A stretch of 64,000 bases of DNA from Cladopsammia gracilis (taxonomy: Eukaryota; Cnidaria; Anthozoa; Scleractinia; Dendrophylliidae). The notes under the pieces were generated by a model. That model worked only from the letters and a program-made list of their open reading frames with translations. It was not told the origin of the DNA and did not search any database. Position numbers and translations under genes: made by a program. Location of the stretch: assembly GCA_022457155.1 (NCBI GenBank), contig JAJGOT010000995.1, forward strand, positions 49,917-113,916, given 5' to 3'. This document shows, piece by piece, positions 30,181 through 39,469 of the stretch (positions are counted from its first letter, which is position 1; the number at the start of each line of letters is the position of its first letter).

Positions 30181-31350
30181 ATTTTACCAGAAGAAGTTTC
30201 TCCAAGTTTTTGCATTCAGAGCTAAATTTACAACTTTGAATATCCGTGGTTTTGGCAATGAAGCGAAACAACGCTCTGTTTTTGATTTTGCGAAAAATTC
30301 CCGTTCTGATTTTATTTGTTTACAAGAACCTTTAGCGACAAGACAAAATGCGATAAATTCTCTGACAGCTAAATGAAATGGCGCGGTAAAAGTTTCTGGT
30401 CGCCCGCTCTTGGTAAACAAGGCGGCGTTGCCATTCTTGTCGCTGAAAATACTGATTTCAAATGTTTACAATGGAAAAAAGATTCTTCTGGTAGAATTGT
30501 TAGTGTTTTAACTGAACTCGACGACACGAAAATTAATTTGCTTTTATACTTATGCACCCACGAATCGAAGTGAACGTACTTTTATGACACAATTCATGAA
30601 TATTTTTTCCGAACTCTTTTAAAATTATTGCTGGCGATTTTAACTGCATTGAAAACGTTTCTGATAAGCTTGGAGGAAATCCTACAATTTCCATGGATTT
30701 GAAAGATCTGCACAGTGTTCTCTGGCGCAAAAAAACACGGCCGACTGAAAAATACAATGCACATGGTAATAATGCGGATAAAACTATCGGTACACGTTTG
30801 GATAATTTTTTTATTGCTCAGGACTTGTATGATTCCTTTTTAAAATGTGAAATTTTGCCTTGTGTTTTTTCCGATCATGATTCTGTTGATTTAAGCCGCA
30901 ATTTGCATAATGCATTTTCCCGTGGACCAGGACTTTGGAGGCTAAATTTAGAATTTGATATTTGCGATATGATCTCAGAAATTATTAAGAAACATGCATT
31001 GTACTGGAAAGCATTTACTTCCATTCAAGCTTTGTAGGATTTTCTTAAAGAATCTATAAAATTAGTTGCTATAGATTTTGGTCGAAGTAAACAACGCATA
31101 TTAAGTTAAATCGCGATATTAAAAGGCCACGCAACTATAAATTCTTTGATCGAAGCTAAACGGGCTCTTATTGAAGGAGATAGCTCAGCGAAAACCACCA
31201 AAGAAACGCTTGAAAGAGACATTCGGGCCATTAATTTATCCCAAATGAGAGGAAGCCAAATTCGTAGCAGAGTCAAATGGCTTGAAGAAGGTGAAAAACT
31301 TACCAAATTCACGTGCTCAGAAAAATACTGTTCAATCTATTTATAACAGT
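30181..31350 (+). pseudogene. L1/Tx1-type LINE endonuclease region, plus strand
   Basis: In broken frames: TLNIRGFGNEAKQRSVFDFA with ICLQEP, then GKSFWSPALGKQGGVAILVAEN, AGDFNCIENVSDKLGG, GTRLDNFFIAQDL and FSDHDSVDL. These are all APE-type endonuclease motifs of L1/Tx1 LINEs. A linker follows (SRVKWLEEGEKLTKFTC). The sequence stops at 31350 where E2 begins. Several stops and frame changes. Confidence 0.8.
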
Positions 31351-31554
31351 AGTATAGGGAGTGGGTGATCCGGCCTCAGCTCCAAAGGCCCGAGAAACCG
31401 CTTATTTTGACAACTCCTGAACGCTAGAGTTACCAGCCCCCAGAGCTCATTGCATTCGCCCTGGGGGCTGGTAACTCTAGCGTTCGGGAGTTGTCAAAAT
31501 AAGCGGTTTCTCGGGCCTTTGGAGCTGAGGCCGGATGCACCCACTCCCTATACT
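31351..31554. repeat. Tip palindrome of E2
   Basis: Arms 31351-31443 and 31461-31554, nearly perfect (one extra base in the inner arm), around a 17-nt loop. It begins AGTATAGGGAGTGGG and ends with the complement. Compared with E1, the GCGGTTT...GGCC core lies in the opposite orientation within the outer arm. Confidence 0.9.
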
Positions 31555-31672
31555 ACACAGTGATCAATTCTATACGACCTCACTTAATGATGCCTTTGCG
31601 TTACAGCCCCATTTCAAATAAGGGCTAGATTGCATGATTTAACGCATCCTGTGTGAACTGGGGTCGGTGTTT
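31555..31672. other. Rest of E2 left terminal region
   Basis: No gene. On the minus strand a short stretch reads like the damaged integrase fragment of the E1 TIR (a GAVT- motif after a Phe/Met-rich segment), but the match is weak. Confidence 0.4.
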
Positions 31673-31707
31673 CCAATTGAATAAATGCATACCCTGTGTA
31701 TATCGCG
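31673..31707 (+). promoter_or_regulatory. Early-type promoter of the E2 transglutaminase-like gene
   Basis: CCAATTGAATAAATG, then CTGTGTATATC, ATG at 31708. Confidence 0.7.
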
Positions 31708-32355
31708 ATGGGTCGTGGCAAGAAAACGCTTTTAAGGCAACGTCTTAAAAAGAATCGTTTGTATGTAAACAAAACTGAGGTGGCTCCTCCACTAAGTGCA
31801 GCTTTGTGTGACAACCATATAGCCAGTCTTGAGGTATGAAACGAGACAATTTCTACACGAACATGCTTACCAGAGAATGTGATAGAGATTGTTAACATGC
31901 TTTTCAACATACTGCTCGATGCAGGTATTTATGCAGCGTGTCTTCCCTCAGCGATACTTGCAGTGGAAGTTCTATCGACAGCAGGATACGTTTCAAAGGT
32001 GGTCGAGGGGTTTCAACAACATGGTGAATTTGTATCGTGGCATTGCTGGGTTGAAATCATGGGAAAGCCGATTGATATTGGAGGCGCGGTTACTAAAGCT
32101 GTATTCCGCCGTTACAAGAATATTATTTTACCTCCTACAAGGCTAATCACTAAGCTACCAAATGACTATGTTCGAACTGATATGGATACACATGAAGATG
32201 TTCAAACGCTTGTGAAAACTATTCGTCTACTACGACTATATCAGGAAAAGGGTGCCTCTGAATTTTGGGAGGTTTCAGATATAACTCCAGTAAAGGAAAC
32301 AATGTTAGAGATTCGTTCTGATATTCTCAATGCTCTGGCGTTACCAATTGAATAA
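31708..32355 (+). pseudogene. Transglutaminase-like (papain-fold) protein, one in-frame stop
   Basis: 215 codons from ATG 31708 with one TGA at 31837-31839; a basic N-terminus (MGRGKKTLLRQRLKKNR) precedes the stop. Downstream, YAACLPSAILAVEVLSTAGY ... SWHCWVEIMGKPIDIGG has the Cys-then-His-then-Asp spacing of the transglutaminase-like superfamily, closest in pattern to the Transglut_core3 type. The rest is helical. E1 has no copy. Could be a peptidase or peptide-modifying enzyme; no substrate can be inferred. Confidence 0.6.
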
Positions 32356-32376
32356 ACACTTTACCTTTGTATATCA
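32344..32376 (+). promoter_or_regulatory. Early-type promoter of the E2 exonuclease
   Basis: CCAATTGAATAAACAC, CTTTGTATATC, ATG 32377. It overlaps the stop of the upstream gene. Confidence 0.75.
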
Positions 32377-33501
32377 ATGATGACGACAACACAAGTGTTC
32401 TTGAACTTTCTCAAATCGAGGAACACTGGTCTGAAACAAAAGAGCGTCGACTGGGTGAGTTATCGACAAAATACTCTTGGGGCATCCGAAATTGCAGCCT
32501 TGATCGGAGTTTCGCCCTTTGAAACACCAAAGAGCTTGCTTCTAAAGAAATTACAGCCATCCGACATGCACAACAATACGGCCTGTACCTGGGGCAATCT
32601 GTTCGAACCGCTTGCCCGTAAACATTTTGAGCAGAAGCACTCTGCTAGAGTTTTTGCCCATTCTATATCCCTCAATCTGGAAACAGATCACCCATTGTTT
32701 CGAAAGATTATATGCAGTCCTGACGGCTATTATCTTGACAAAGATAATAATTTAATTCTTTTGGAGTTCAAATGTCCTTTCAAGCGGAAAATAGCTATGA
32801 CTCGAGTGCCTAGTTATTATACACCCCAGATACAAACTGGCCTTGTGTTTAGTGGGGAAATGGTCAACAAAGGCTTTTTTGTCGATTCTTACTTCAGAAT
32901 GTGTTCTCTACAACAGATGGAGCCAAGTTCGAATCATAATAATCTTTTAAACGGCGGAAATATTTACCAGACAAAAAGGCAAACAGCTCTTGCCTGGGGC
33001 ATTTGTTATTTATTTTCAAAACAAAAGTTAACACGCAAGCAAACTGAAATTATTGACATTGGCGCTCTTAAACAAACTCAGACATTTGAGCAAATAATGG
33101 CTTCAATAGCCGAGAAAGACCTATGGTGTTCTTACGGCGCGGTCAGAATGTCGTTCAGCAAAGAATACGTAGATGAAGAGTTTTTGCGTTACATCAGAAT
33201 GAAAAAGGCTCTCCTTGCTCCAGATGAGGGGCCGAAGCCGGTTGCTTTGTTTTCATGGAAATTGTTGAATGTCACAGAGCTTCAAATTGTCAAGCACGAG
33301 GGCTTTTTGAACAGTATTCAATCGAAGGTCGAACGATTTCACGAGAACTTGGCAAGGCTTCGCAGAAAAATACATGAAAATTTATCAAACCAAAAACAAC
33401 TCTTACCTGGTGAAACTTTTGAAGACAACATCGGCGATGACAGTGCCATGTTAGAAGCCTTTCTTATTGAGAAAGCGGCAACTTTTACTCAAGATCTTTG
33501 A
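32377..33501 (+). CDS. YqaJ-type (lambda-exo fold) exonuclease
   Basis: 374 aa, intact. Motifs: GASEIAALIGVSPFE, WGNLFEPLARKHFE, CSPDGYYLDKDNNLILLEFK with the E-x-K pair, and YTPQIQTGLVFSG. Orthologue of the E1 enzyme, slightly longer at the C-terminus. Expected to process DNA ends in replication or recombination of the protein-primed linear genome. The gene lies second from the element's end. Confidence 0.88.
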   Translation: MMTTTQVFLNFLKSRNTGLKQKSVDWVSYRQNTLGASEIAALIGVSPFETPKSLLLKKLQPSDMHNNTACTWGNLFEPLARKHFEQKHSARVFAHSISLNLETDHPLFRKIICSPDGYYLDKDNNLILLEFKCPFKRKIAMTRVPSYYTPQIQTGLVFSGEMVNKGFFVDSYFRMCSLQQMEPSSNHNNLLNGGNIYQTKRQTALAWGICYLFSKQKLTRKQTEIIDIGALKQTQTFEQIMASIAEKDLWCSYGAVRMSFSKEYVDEEFLRYIRMKKALLAPDEGPKPVALFSWKLLNVTELQIVKHEGFLNSIQSKVERFHENLARLRRKIHENLSNQKQLLPGETFEDNIGDDSAMLEAFLIEKAATFTQDL

Positions 33502-33634
33502 AAGCATTGTTCCATAAATGGTCGTTTTTAATTATCATATTGTTTGACATCTGTTGCCTCAGGTAATTTACAATCGCTCGTTGCGGGTCTTCAAGCGGCG
33601 TTGTAATGTCCAGGATTTTGTAGATCACAAAAGT

Positions 33635-34089
33635 TTAAGAGATTCTCGGAAGCCGAGCTTGTATATGTTTGAAAATACGTTTCACCTCATTTATTTGGTC
33701 GATAGTCAATCCAATCTTTTTGTTAATTCGTGTCAAAGCGTACCCAAACGCATAACACCGCGCCGACTGCCTTTGTCTTGGTTTGTACAAAATGTTTTGA
33801 TCCGTATATGCCGGAGCATAATCCTCTAGCACTTCCACACGACCGCATTTTTTGCAATAAAGTTCACAAGAATCGCTTGATTGCAAAAATGAGCCGTCGC
33901 AATGAGTCGTCGTCGGGCTTCTTGTTTCCCCATCTCTGCCAACCCCATATCTTCGTAGATATGACAAAGTTTTTCCGGCAGGCGCAAGCGGTGTATTTCT
34001 TTCCTATAATCGCTGCCGTATAGCGAGCGAAGGATGGCAAAATTGTGTTGTTTGTCAAGTTCATTGAGCCGTGCGGTGAAGTCAGTCAT
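33635..34089 (-). pseudogene. E2 zinc-ribbon / VLTF3-like protein, frameshifted
   Basis: N-terminal part from ATG 34089 (MTDFTARLNELDKQHNFAIL ... HIYEDMGLAEMGKQEARRRL). A frame change near 33880-33900 leads into CELYCKKCGRVEVLED and a basic C-terminal part (YKPRQRQSARCYAFGYALTR). Same place as the E1 gene at 20409. Confidence 0.6.
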
Positions 34090-34121
34090 GCTTAAACATT
34101 ATAATTGTTTTTTCAATTTGG
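34090..34121 (-). promoter_or_regulatory. Early-type promoter of the E2 zinc-ribbon gene
   Basis: Minus strand CCAAATTGAAAAAAC (one inserted A relative to the box), ATTATAATG, then ATG 34089. Confidence 0.55.
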
Positions 34122-34149
34122 CGATCTTGTGACTTCCGGTATTTATTAT

Positions 34150-34580
34150 GTAAAGCCTATATTTAGAAAAATACAACTTTTCGGCTATATTTGCGCATGC
34201 GTAGTTCTTTATGAGTTACCACATGTGAAAGCACGGCAATTCGCTCGAATATAAAAGACCTGTTCGCACCATATATTATATTAAGTCTGTAATTCGGTAT
34301 AGCTCAGGGAGGTGTGGCTGGCCCCCACTGAATCCTGCTTACGGCTAATGCGATGTCAGACCAGGGGTAGTGGGGTTGCTGCGTCAGTTAGTGACCCCCT
34401 GGTGAACCAGCCCCGGCCCAACTGATACAGGGGGGTGCTCGAACAGCGATCTCCTAGGAGAACTCGACCTCGCTCCCAGAGGCTAAATGGGAAAATGACA
34501 ACTCCCTTGTCCGGAGTTAAGTCCTAGCCTAGGCTAGGCAAAACGAAACAGCCACCAGAGCACCCCCTGACTAGGGTTTT
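34150..34580. other. Conserved non-coding block (E2 copy)
   Basis: Inverted homologue of 19955-20370. Keeps GAGCACCCCC/GGGGGTGCTC, CTCCTAGGAG, CCTAGCCTAGGCTAGG and ACCAGGGG/CCCCTGGT pairs. It lacks the CCTCAC-CGAA-GTGAGG hairpin of E1. No ORF. Confidence 0.6.
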
Positions 34581-34597
34581 GTCCCTTTTCGTTATGT

Positions 34598-34659
34598 GTC
34601 ACGCAATGTCACGCGTGACAGTCACGCACAATGTCACGTCATGTGTCACGCTTTGTCAC
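34598..34659. repeat. GTGAC iteron array (E2)
   Basis: Same order and spacing as E1 19882-19943, on the opposite strand. Confidence 0.9.
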
Positions 34660-34700
34660 GCAATTGCGTTCTTTTGTTAGATAAAGCGAGAAACCCGAAT

Positions 34701-35381
34701 TTAGTCTTTCAAATATGACTTGGACACAGCGGTAAGACGATTGAGTTTTTTTTTAATCTTTTCTCGTTCTTCCTTGCGGATTTCTTTTCTGATCTTGTCA
34801 AGATCTGGCGTTTGAGTTTGAGTTTGTTTGTTTTGTGAGGGTTTTGCTTCACCAGAGCGTATTTCGTTCTTAAGTTCATAATAGCTCTCAACTTCACGGA
34901 GGATTATTTTGAACTCTGAATCGCTGATACGCTTGTCACTTAGAGCTTTTGAAACCAGCTCAAAGACAGAGTTTCGTTTTGCAAGGGCGAGTGTGTATAT
35001 TTTTTCGTGTTTAGTAATTTTTCTCTGAAGCCGCCTACTAAACAAAGTGATGCCGGCCGCTGAAAAACCTGTCATAGCTGCCACGCCGGCAATGACAGGG
35101 CTGGCTATGAGCCCGGCTCCTGTCAGGGCTGTGACGATTGTGGCTGAAGACAAGCCTGTAGAAATGAAACCAAAACTTACTGCGGTTCCGTGAACAATGG
35201 TGTGTGCTCGCTTGTATTTCTTCGCAACTTGTCTGTAATGATTAGCCTCCGACTCAAGCTCCTTTTGCAAGTCAGAGATTTTTTTGAGTCTGAAGTCTTC
35301 ACCGTTGGATAAGTCTGGGTAAATCGATGGAGTTTCGCTGTATTCAGGGGCTGATGGCAACACGTTAGCCGAGCTCATCAT
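34701..35381 (-). CDS. Membrane-hairpin protein (226 aa)
   Basis: Intact homologue of E1 19166-19840. N-terminal coil, two hydrophobic segments (VHGTAVSFGFISTGLSSATI and AGLIASPVIAGVAAMTGFSA), YTLALAKRN, and a long charged coil ending in a basic tail. Predicted to sit in a membrane with both ends on one side. TATATATAATATAT upstream of ATG. Confidence 0.78.
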   Translation of the reverse strand: MMSSANVLPSAPEYSETPSIYPDLSNGEDFRLKKISDLQKELESEANHYRQVAKKYKRAHTIVHGTAVSFGFISTGLSSATIVTALTGAGLIASPVIAGVAAMTGFSAAGITLFSRRLQRKITKHEKIYTLALAKRNSVFELVSKALSDKRISDSEFKIILREVESYYELKNEIRSGEAKPSQNKQTQTQTPDLDKIRKEIRKEEREKIKKKLNRLTAVSKSYLKD

Positions 35382-35405
35382 CAGGGGGTATATATAATAT
35401 ATTTT

Positions 35406-36071
35406 TTAATTGATCTCAAGTTCAAATTCAATCGGCATGTTGTTGAAGTCAAAAAGGTCATTGTGTTCATCCCTTACAGACAGTGTTATGCTGTTTACAT
35501 AATCGCCAGACGAGACGTCACGCAAGATGTTCTGCTGTGTTGATTCATAGAAAACTCTCTCATAGGCCTTTCCACGAAGAGCAAATTTAGCCAAAACTGT
35601 AGAAGGCTTACCATTGAGTAGGTTTTGCTCTTTATCGACCAGATCACAGTGGATAAAGTAAGTGCTTGGTGATGTTAATCCTTTGACGAATGTTATAAAG
35701 AGCAATTTAGGACTTATACCAAGCAATTTAGACAGATCACGGTCAAGCTTCACCTCCGCAGAATAAGGTTTGGAAATTGTCATCTGACCAACTGGAGTAT
35801 TTGTTTCGGTTGTTAATTTAAAGTTACCTTCGAAGGCTTCTTCAAATTCTTTTGCCAATCTATCCATAGTGTAATGCCCTTCAAGTATTCTTCTGGTAGT
35901 CTTGTGCTCATTAGGGTTGGTAGTTAATGTAATCTCACCTCTTTGTTTTAGATTAAACCACGAATTATAAATCGTGGTGGATAAGAGCCGGATGAAGCTC
36001 GGTTTCTGAAGCGGGTGGTCGAAGTAGATGGTGTGAGGGTTCGAAGGTGCGACGATTGTTAACACAACCAT
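35406..36071 (-). CDS. E2 penton / minor capsid protein
   Basis: 221 aa, intact. HTIYFDHPLQKPSFIRLL, LSKLLGISPKLL, YFIHCDLVDKEQNL and VSSGDYVNSITLSVRDEHND match E1. The core pattern matches the E3 penton. Vertex protein of the capsid (family inference). Divergent from the gene at 36115. Confidence 0.8.
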   Translation of the reverse strand: MVVLTIVAPSNPHTIYFDHPLQKPSFIRLLSTTIYNSWFNLKQRGEITLTTNPNEHKTTRRILEGHYTMDRLAKEFEEAFEGNFKLTTETNTPVGQMTISKPYSAEVKLDRDLSKLLGISPKLLFITFVKGLTSPSTYFIHCDLVDKEQNLLNGKPSTVLAKFALRGKAYERVFYESTQQNILRDVSSGDYVNSITLSVRDEHNDLFDFNNMPIEFELEIN

Positions 36072-36114
36072 TGTGTATATAAATATATATTTAAATTATA
36101 TTTATATAATCATC

Positions 36115-37937
36115 ATGTTTGGCAGACGCGATTCAAATCTCAGTCTGAACATTGGCGGTCACGATTACGGACCTCCACCCCCGTTTTTTCCTCGTCCCCA
36201 AAATCCCCTCTATCCAGAACAAAGGTATATTAGAAAAAACAGCCAACACCACCCACAGTAAATCCGCAACTTGCTTGGCTGAGTTCTCCGGAGGCTGAAA
36301 AACTTTCTACAGCCGCCAAGGCTAAGGCTATCTCAGACTTCAAAAGGCGTTTCCCGCACGCTGACATGTCAAGATTTAAAACAGAAGTTTCTTTCGACGA
36401 AAAGCACAAAGCCTCAGCAGTAGTTCTTTTCTCAGAGGGGCATGGCTCCTGGGCTATGCCTTCAGACATACCGCACAAGAATTGGACACAAGCCCTGAAA
36501 GACGCCCTTGGCTTAGAGTATATTGGCGGTTTCCCTTATCAGTTAACGTTAAACCGAAACACACAAAAGCCAATCCCTGCTGTTGAATTCGCCACCTCAA
36601 TCGATAAAGACATGATGATTGGCTCTGTCTTGAACGATGAAGCGCAAAAGATCTATGTCACGCCAACTGATTATTTCACAACGAAATACAGAAACATTTT
36701 CAGAGACACACAAATTTCGTTCACAACCGCGAAATATGGGAGAAAGTGGCTCGGCGGTCCGCATATGAGTTTCTGGCCACAACAACTAAACTTTGCTCTG
36801 TGGTGTGCAACAACCGGCTGCGGGATCTCGCGTGACCTTCTGTTTGATAAGAACTCTACTCTCTCCCTAACCCCGCAGCTCCGATCATTTTACAGGTTTC
36901 ACGTCTATTTCACAACAAGACGAATACTCTACAAGCTGGGTGGGGAACAGAGCGTGAGTGCTTTGCCAGACGACCCCACATTCAACCAGAAAGACAACAA
37001 GTTCAACATCGACGCATACAAGAGGATTTGCCAAGAGTTCGGTGTAGACCCCAGCTCTGACTTCCGTTTCACATACGGCAAAAATCACGGGCTTGGCAAT
37101 GTGTACATTTGGGTCGCATATGATGGGCCCAGTTCTACTGATTACAACTATCCTGATCCCGATCTAGCCCTGTTTGATGACGAGCGCGTCACAGACAGAA
37201 AAGACCCAAACTATCGAGCAAACGGCATATACTTCGTTCGTAACGACCAGGGCGCGGTTAGTCAGTTTGAACACTTTGTGCCGAATTATGCACAAGGGTT
37301 AACACAGCCAGGGCTTGCGCGTATGAATCAGTCAATCGAGGCCTTTGTGTACTGCATTCTGGGTGCACAAGCCAAAACCCGCAGCAGCATCATTGGAAGA
37401 GGAGGCCGGGCGTTCGAAACGCAGAGAGTATTCCTCACCCATCTAGAGGAGGCCATAATACTGAACGACATCGCAACAAGCGTACAGCGATATCAACTTG
37501 CCATCCAAGCAACGAAAGTGCGCTTAGACTTTGCGACAGCGCCCGGAAGCTGGCTCATGCCATCACGCATGATTATCAACACAGAGAGCGTGGTGGGGTA
37601 CAACAACAATCTCAAGGAGGCAACGCAAGGTATGAAGCTGGGTGTGAACAACGATGTTAACCTGGGCACAAAAAAAGCCTCCCTTCGCCACATGGATGGG
37701 GGACCAACAAAAATAAATCCACCAAACAGTCATCCATCAAACCCGATACATAAACAGGCCACACAGGCACAGGGCCTCGCAAAGGCCACACCACAGCCCA
37801 CACCACAACCCACTCCACAACCCACACCACAGCCCACACCACAGCCCGACTCACAGCCCGACTCACATCACGTAAACAAGGCACTCATTGGTGTGGGTGC
37901 GATTGCTTTAGCAGGCGTTATCGTGTGGTTTAGATAA
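36115..37937 (+). pseudogene. E2 large late protein, one frameshift near its start
   Basis: Starts MFGRRDSNLSLNIGGHDYGP at 36115. A one-base change near 36235 moves the frame, which then runs to 37937. It has the same globular core as the E1 591-aa protein, a Pro/Gln/Thr repeat (QPTPQPTPQPT, about 37790-37860) and a terminal membrane helix (ALIGVGAIALAGVIVWF). Function unknown. Confidence 0.78.
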
Positions 37938-37941
37938 GTGT

Positions 37942-39426
37942 TCAAGACTTCGCACGCTTGGTGATCCTTTCAACAAGGAAGGCCACCACGGCAAGGATAA
38001 GCAGCCAGGCGTGTTCACCCAGAAAGGAGATGACCGACCCAGCAGCTTTGAAGATAAAACTCACAATTGAGCCAATCAAGCCAGGCAGGGCGTTGGCTGC
38101 CTTTTTGCCAAGCGCTTTAAGTCCATTTCCAATAGCCTTGGTGGCCTTTGCCAGGCCATTCAAGGTGGCGAGTACCACAGCGCTGATGGTGATGCCAGCT
38201 GCCAGAACAACCGCTTGCAGGGTCCATCCGTATTTCTTGAAGATTTCCCTAACCCGCTCTCTCAAAGACATGCCCCTTTCACGCACCTCAATTTCTGTGT
38301 TGACCCTTGCTAGCTCTTCTTCACGTTCAGCAACCCGGGCTTCCGCGGCTTCTCTTTCAGATGGAGAAGTGTTCTCATCCTCTATGACGCGCTTGTCTTC
38401 AGCGTTCTGCCGTTCAAGCTCTTCTTTGTTCTGTTTCAGTTCGTCCAGTGGTTTCACAGCGTCCTGTTTTCCTCTAAGCTCCTCTCGGCGTCTTTCTAAT
38501 TCCCTACTGTCAAGCATGCGTTTGTCGATTTCTTTTTGTAGTTTGTCTTTTTGTTGGGCAGCTTTTTGCGCATTGTCCAGTTGTTTTCGTTTAGCTTGAT
38601 GCTCAGCTTCAACAGCTCTCTTTTCATTTTTTAGTCTTTGTATTGCCTCCTTATCCAGCGGCCCATGTGCATCTTCCAGTTCCTGAATCTGGTCAGCAAT
38701 ATCTTTGCTTCTATTTCTGAGGTCATCTATGTCGCGGCGAAGTTCTTGTGCCTCGGCAGCCGCTTGTTTTGCTTGTTGTAGTTCCTTTTGTTTTGCTTCC
38801 ACTTCTTTTCGATTTGCTTCAAGTGTAGCATTTGTTTCATTTAACTCTTCAGTCACAGACTTTCCGAGAGCAGCTTTGATCTCTTTGGGAAGAGAAGCGT
38901 TGAGAGTCTTTTCGGAAGCCCCACGGCTTTTTGTGTAAAGAGGATACCATTTGTCTCTGGTATGACATTTCACCTCTAAGATGGCTCCACCTGATCTTGG
39001 TTTCGGCTCGTACCGAAAATTAAGTTGACTTCTGTCTGCGCTAGGAAACTCGTTCTGAGCATCTTCAAAGGCCATAACTTCCTTTGTTAACAATCGCCGA
39101 CCTTGAGTATCCCCTGTAATGAAAGAGGTTTCTTCAGTGTGGGAGCCTTGTTGTTCTGGGGGCAACCTTGTTCTTGGGATCATAGGCACTTGTTCACCAG
39201 ATGGTGTGGAAGCAACTCCTGGTTCAAAGGGGTTCGTGGTGTCACCTGGTTTAAAGGGTTGCGAGGTGTCTTTTAAGGACTGTACCCACTGATTGTATTC
39301 TTCTTCTGTCGGAGGAGGATATGGATCCAATGGGTTGTCACCGCCATCATCGTCATCTCCTGTGTCTGGGATGAGAGGGTCTGTGTCAGTTGTCTCGTCA
39401 GGTATATCATATCCGCCTTCTGCCAT
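37942..39426 (-). CDS. Long coiled-coil protein with C-terminal membrane region (495 aa)
   Basis: Start at MAEGGYDIPDE (39426). The first 130 residues are acidic and Pro-rich. Residues ~190-400 form an almost unbroken coiled coil (RDIDDLRNRSKDIADQIQEL, RAVEAEHQAKRKQLDNAQKA). Two to three hydrophobic segments end the protein (TLQAVVLAAGITISAVVLAT, ALPGLIGSIVSFIF, AWLLILAVVAFLV). Divergent from the capsid gene. Likely membrane-anchored; function unknown. Confidence 0.8.
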   Translation of the reverse strand: MAEGGYDIPDETTDTDPLIPDTGDDDDGGDNPLDPYPPPTEEEYNQWVQSLKDTSQPFKPGDTTNPFEPGVASTPSGEQVPMIPRTRLPPEQQGSHTEETSFITGDTQGRRLLTKEVMAFEDAQNEFPSADRSQLNFRYEPKPRSGGAILEVKCHTRDKWYPLYTKSRGASEKTLNASLPKEIKAALGKSVTEELNETNATLEANRKEVEAKQKELQQAKQAAAEAQELRRDIDDLRNRSKDIADQIQELEDAHGPLDKEAIQRLKNEKRAVEAEHQAKRKQLDNAQKAAQQKDKLQKEIDKRMLDSRELERRREELRGKQDAVKPLDELKQNKEELERQNAEDKRVIEDENTSPSEREAAEARVAEREEELARVNTEIEVRERGMSLRERVREIFKKYGWTLQAVVLAAGITISAVVLATLNGLAKATKAIGNGLKALGKKAANALPGLIGSIVSFIFKAAGSVISFLGEHAWLLILAVVAFLVERITKRAKS

Positions 39427-39469
39427 GATGATATATAAATATAAGTTTTGAAAAACACAAATATATACC

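Noticed and set aside
31351..31554. Free-standing foldback MITE
   Set aside because: Its core matches the E1 tip and the same layout is seen at the proven ends of E1 and E3, so it is better read as the E2 end.
34300..34345. tRNA-like gene (TAGCTCAG and GGTTCAATG-like boxes, also in E1 near 20215-20265)
   Set aside because: Box spacing and orientation do not allow a cloverleaf. Kept only as part of the conserved block.
38705..38938. Ser/Cys/Phe-rich plus-strand ORFs (also 37958-38599)
   Set aside because: Antisense shadow of the coiled-coil gene.
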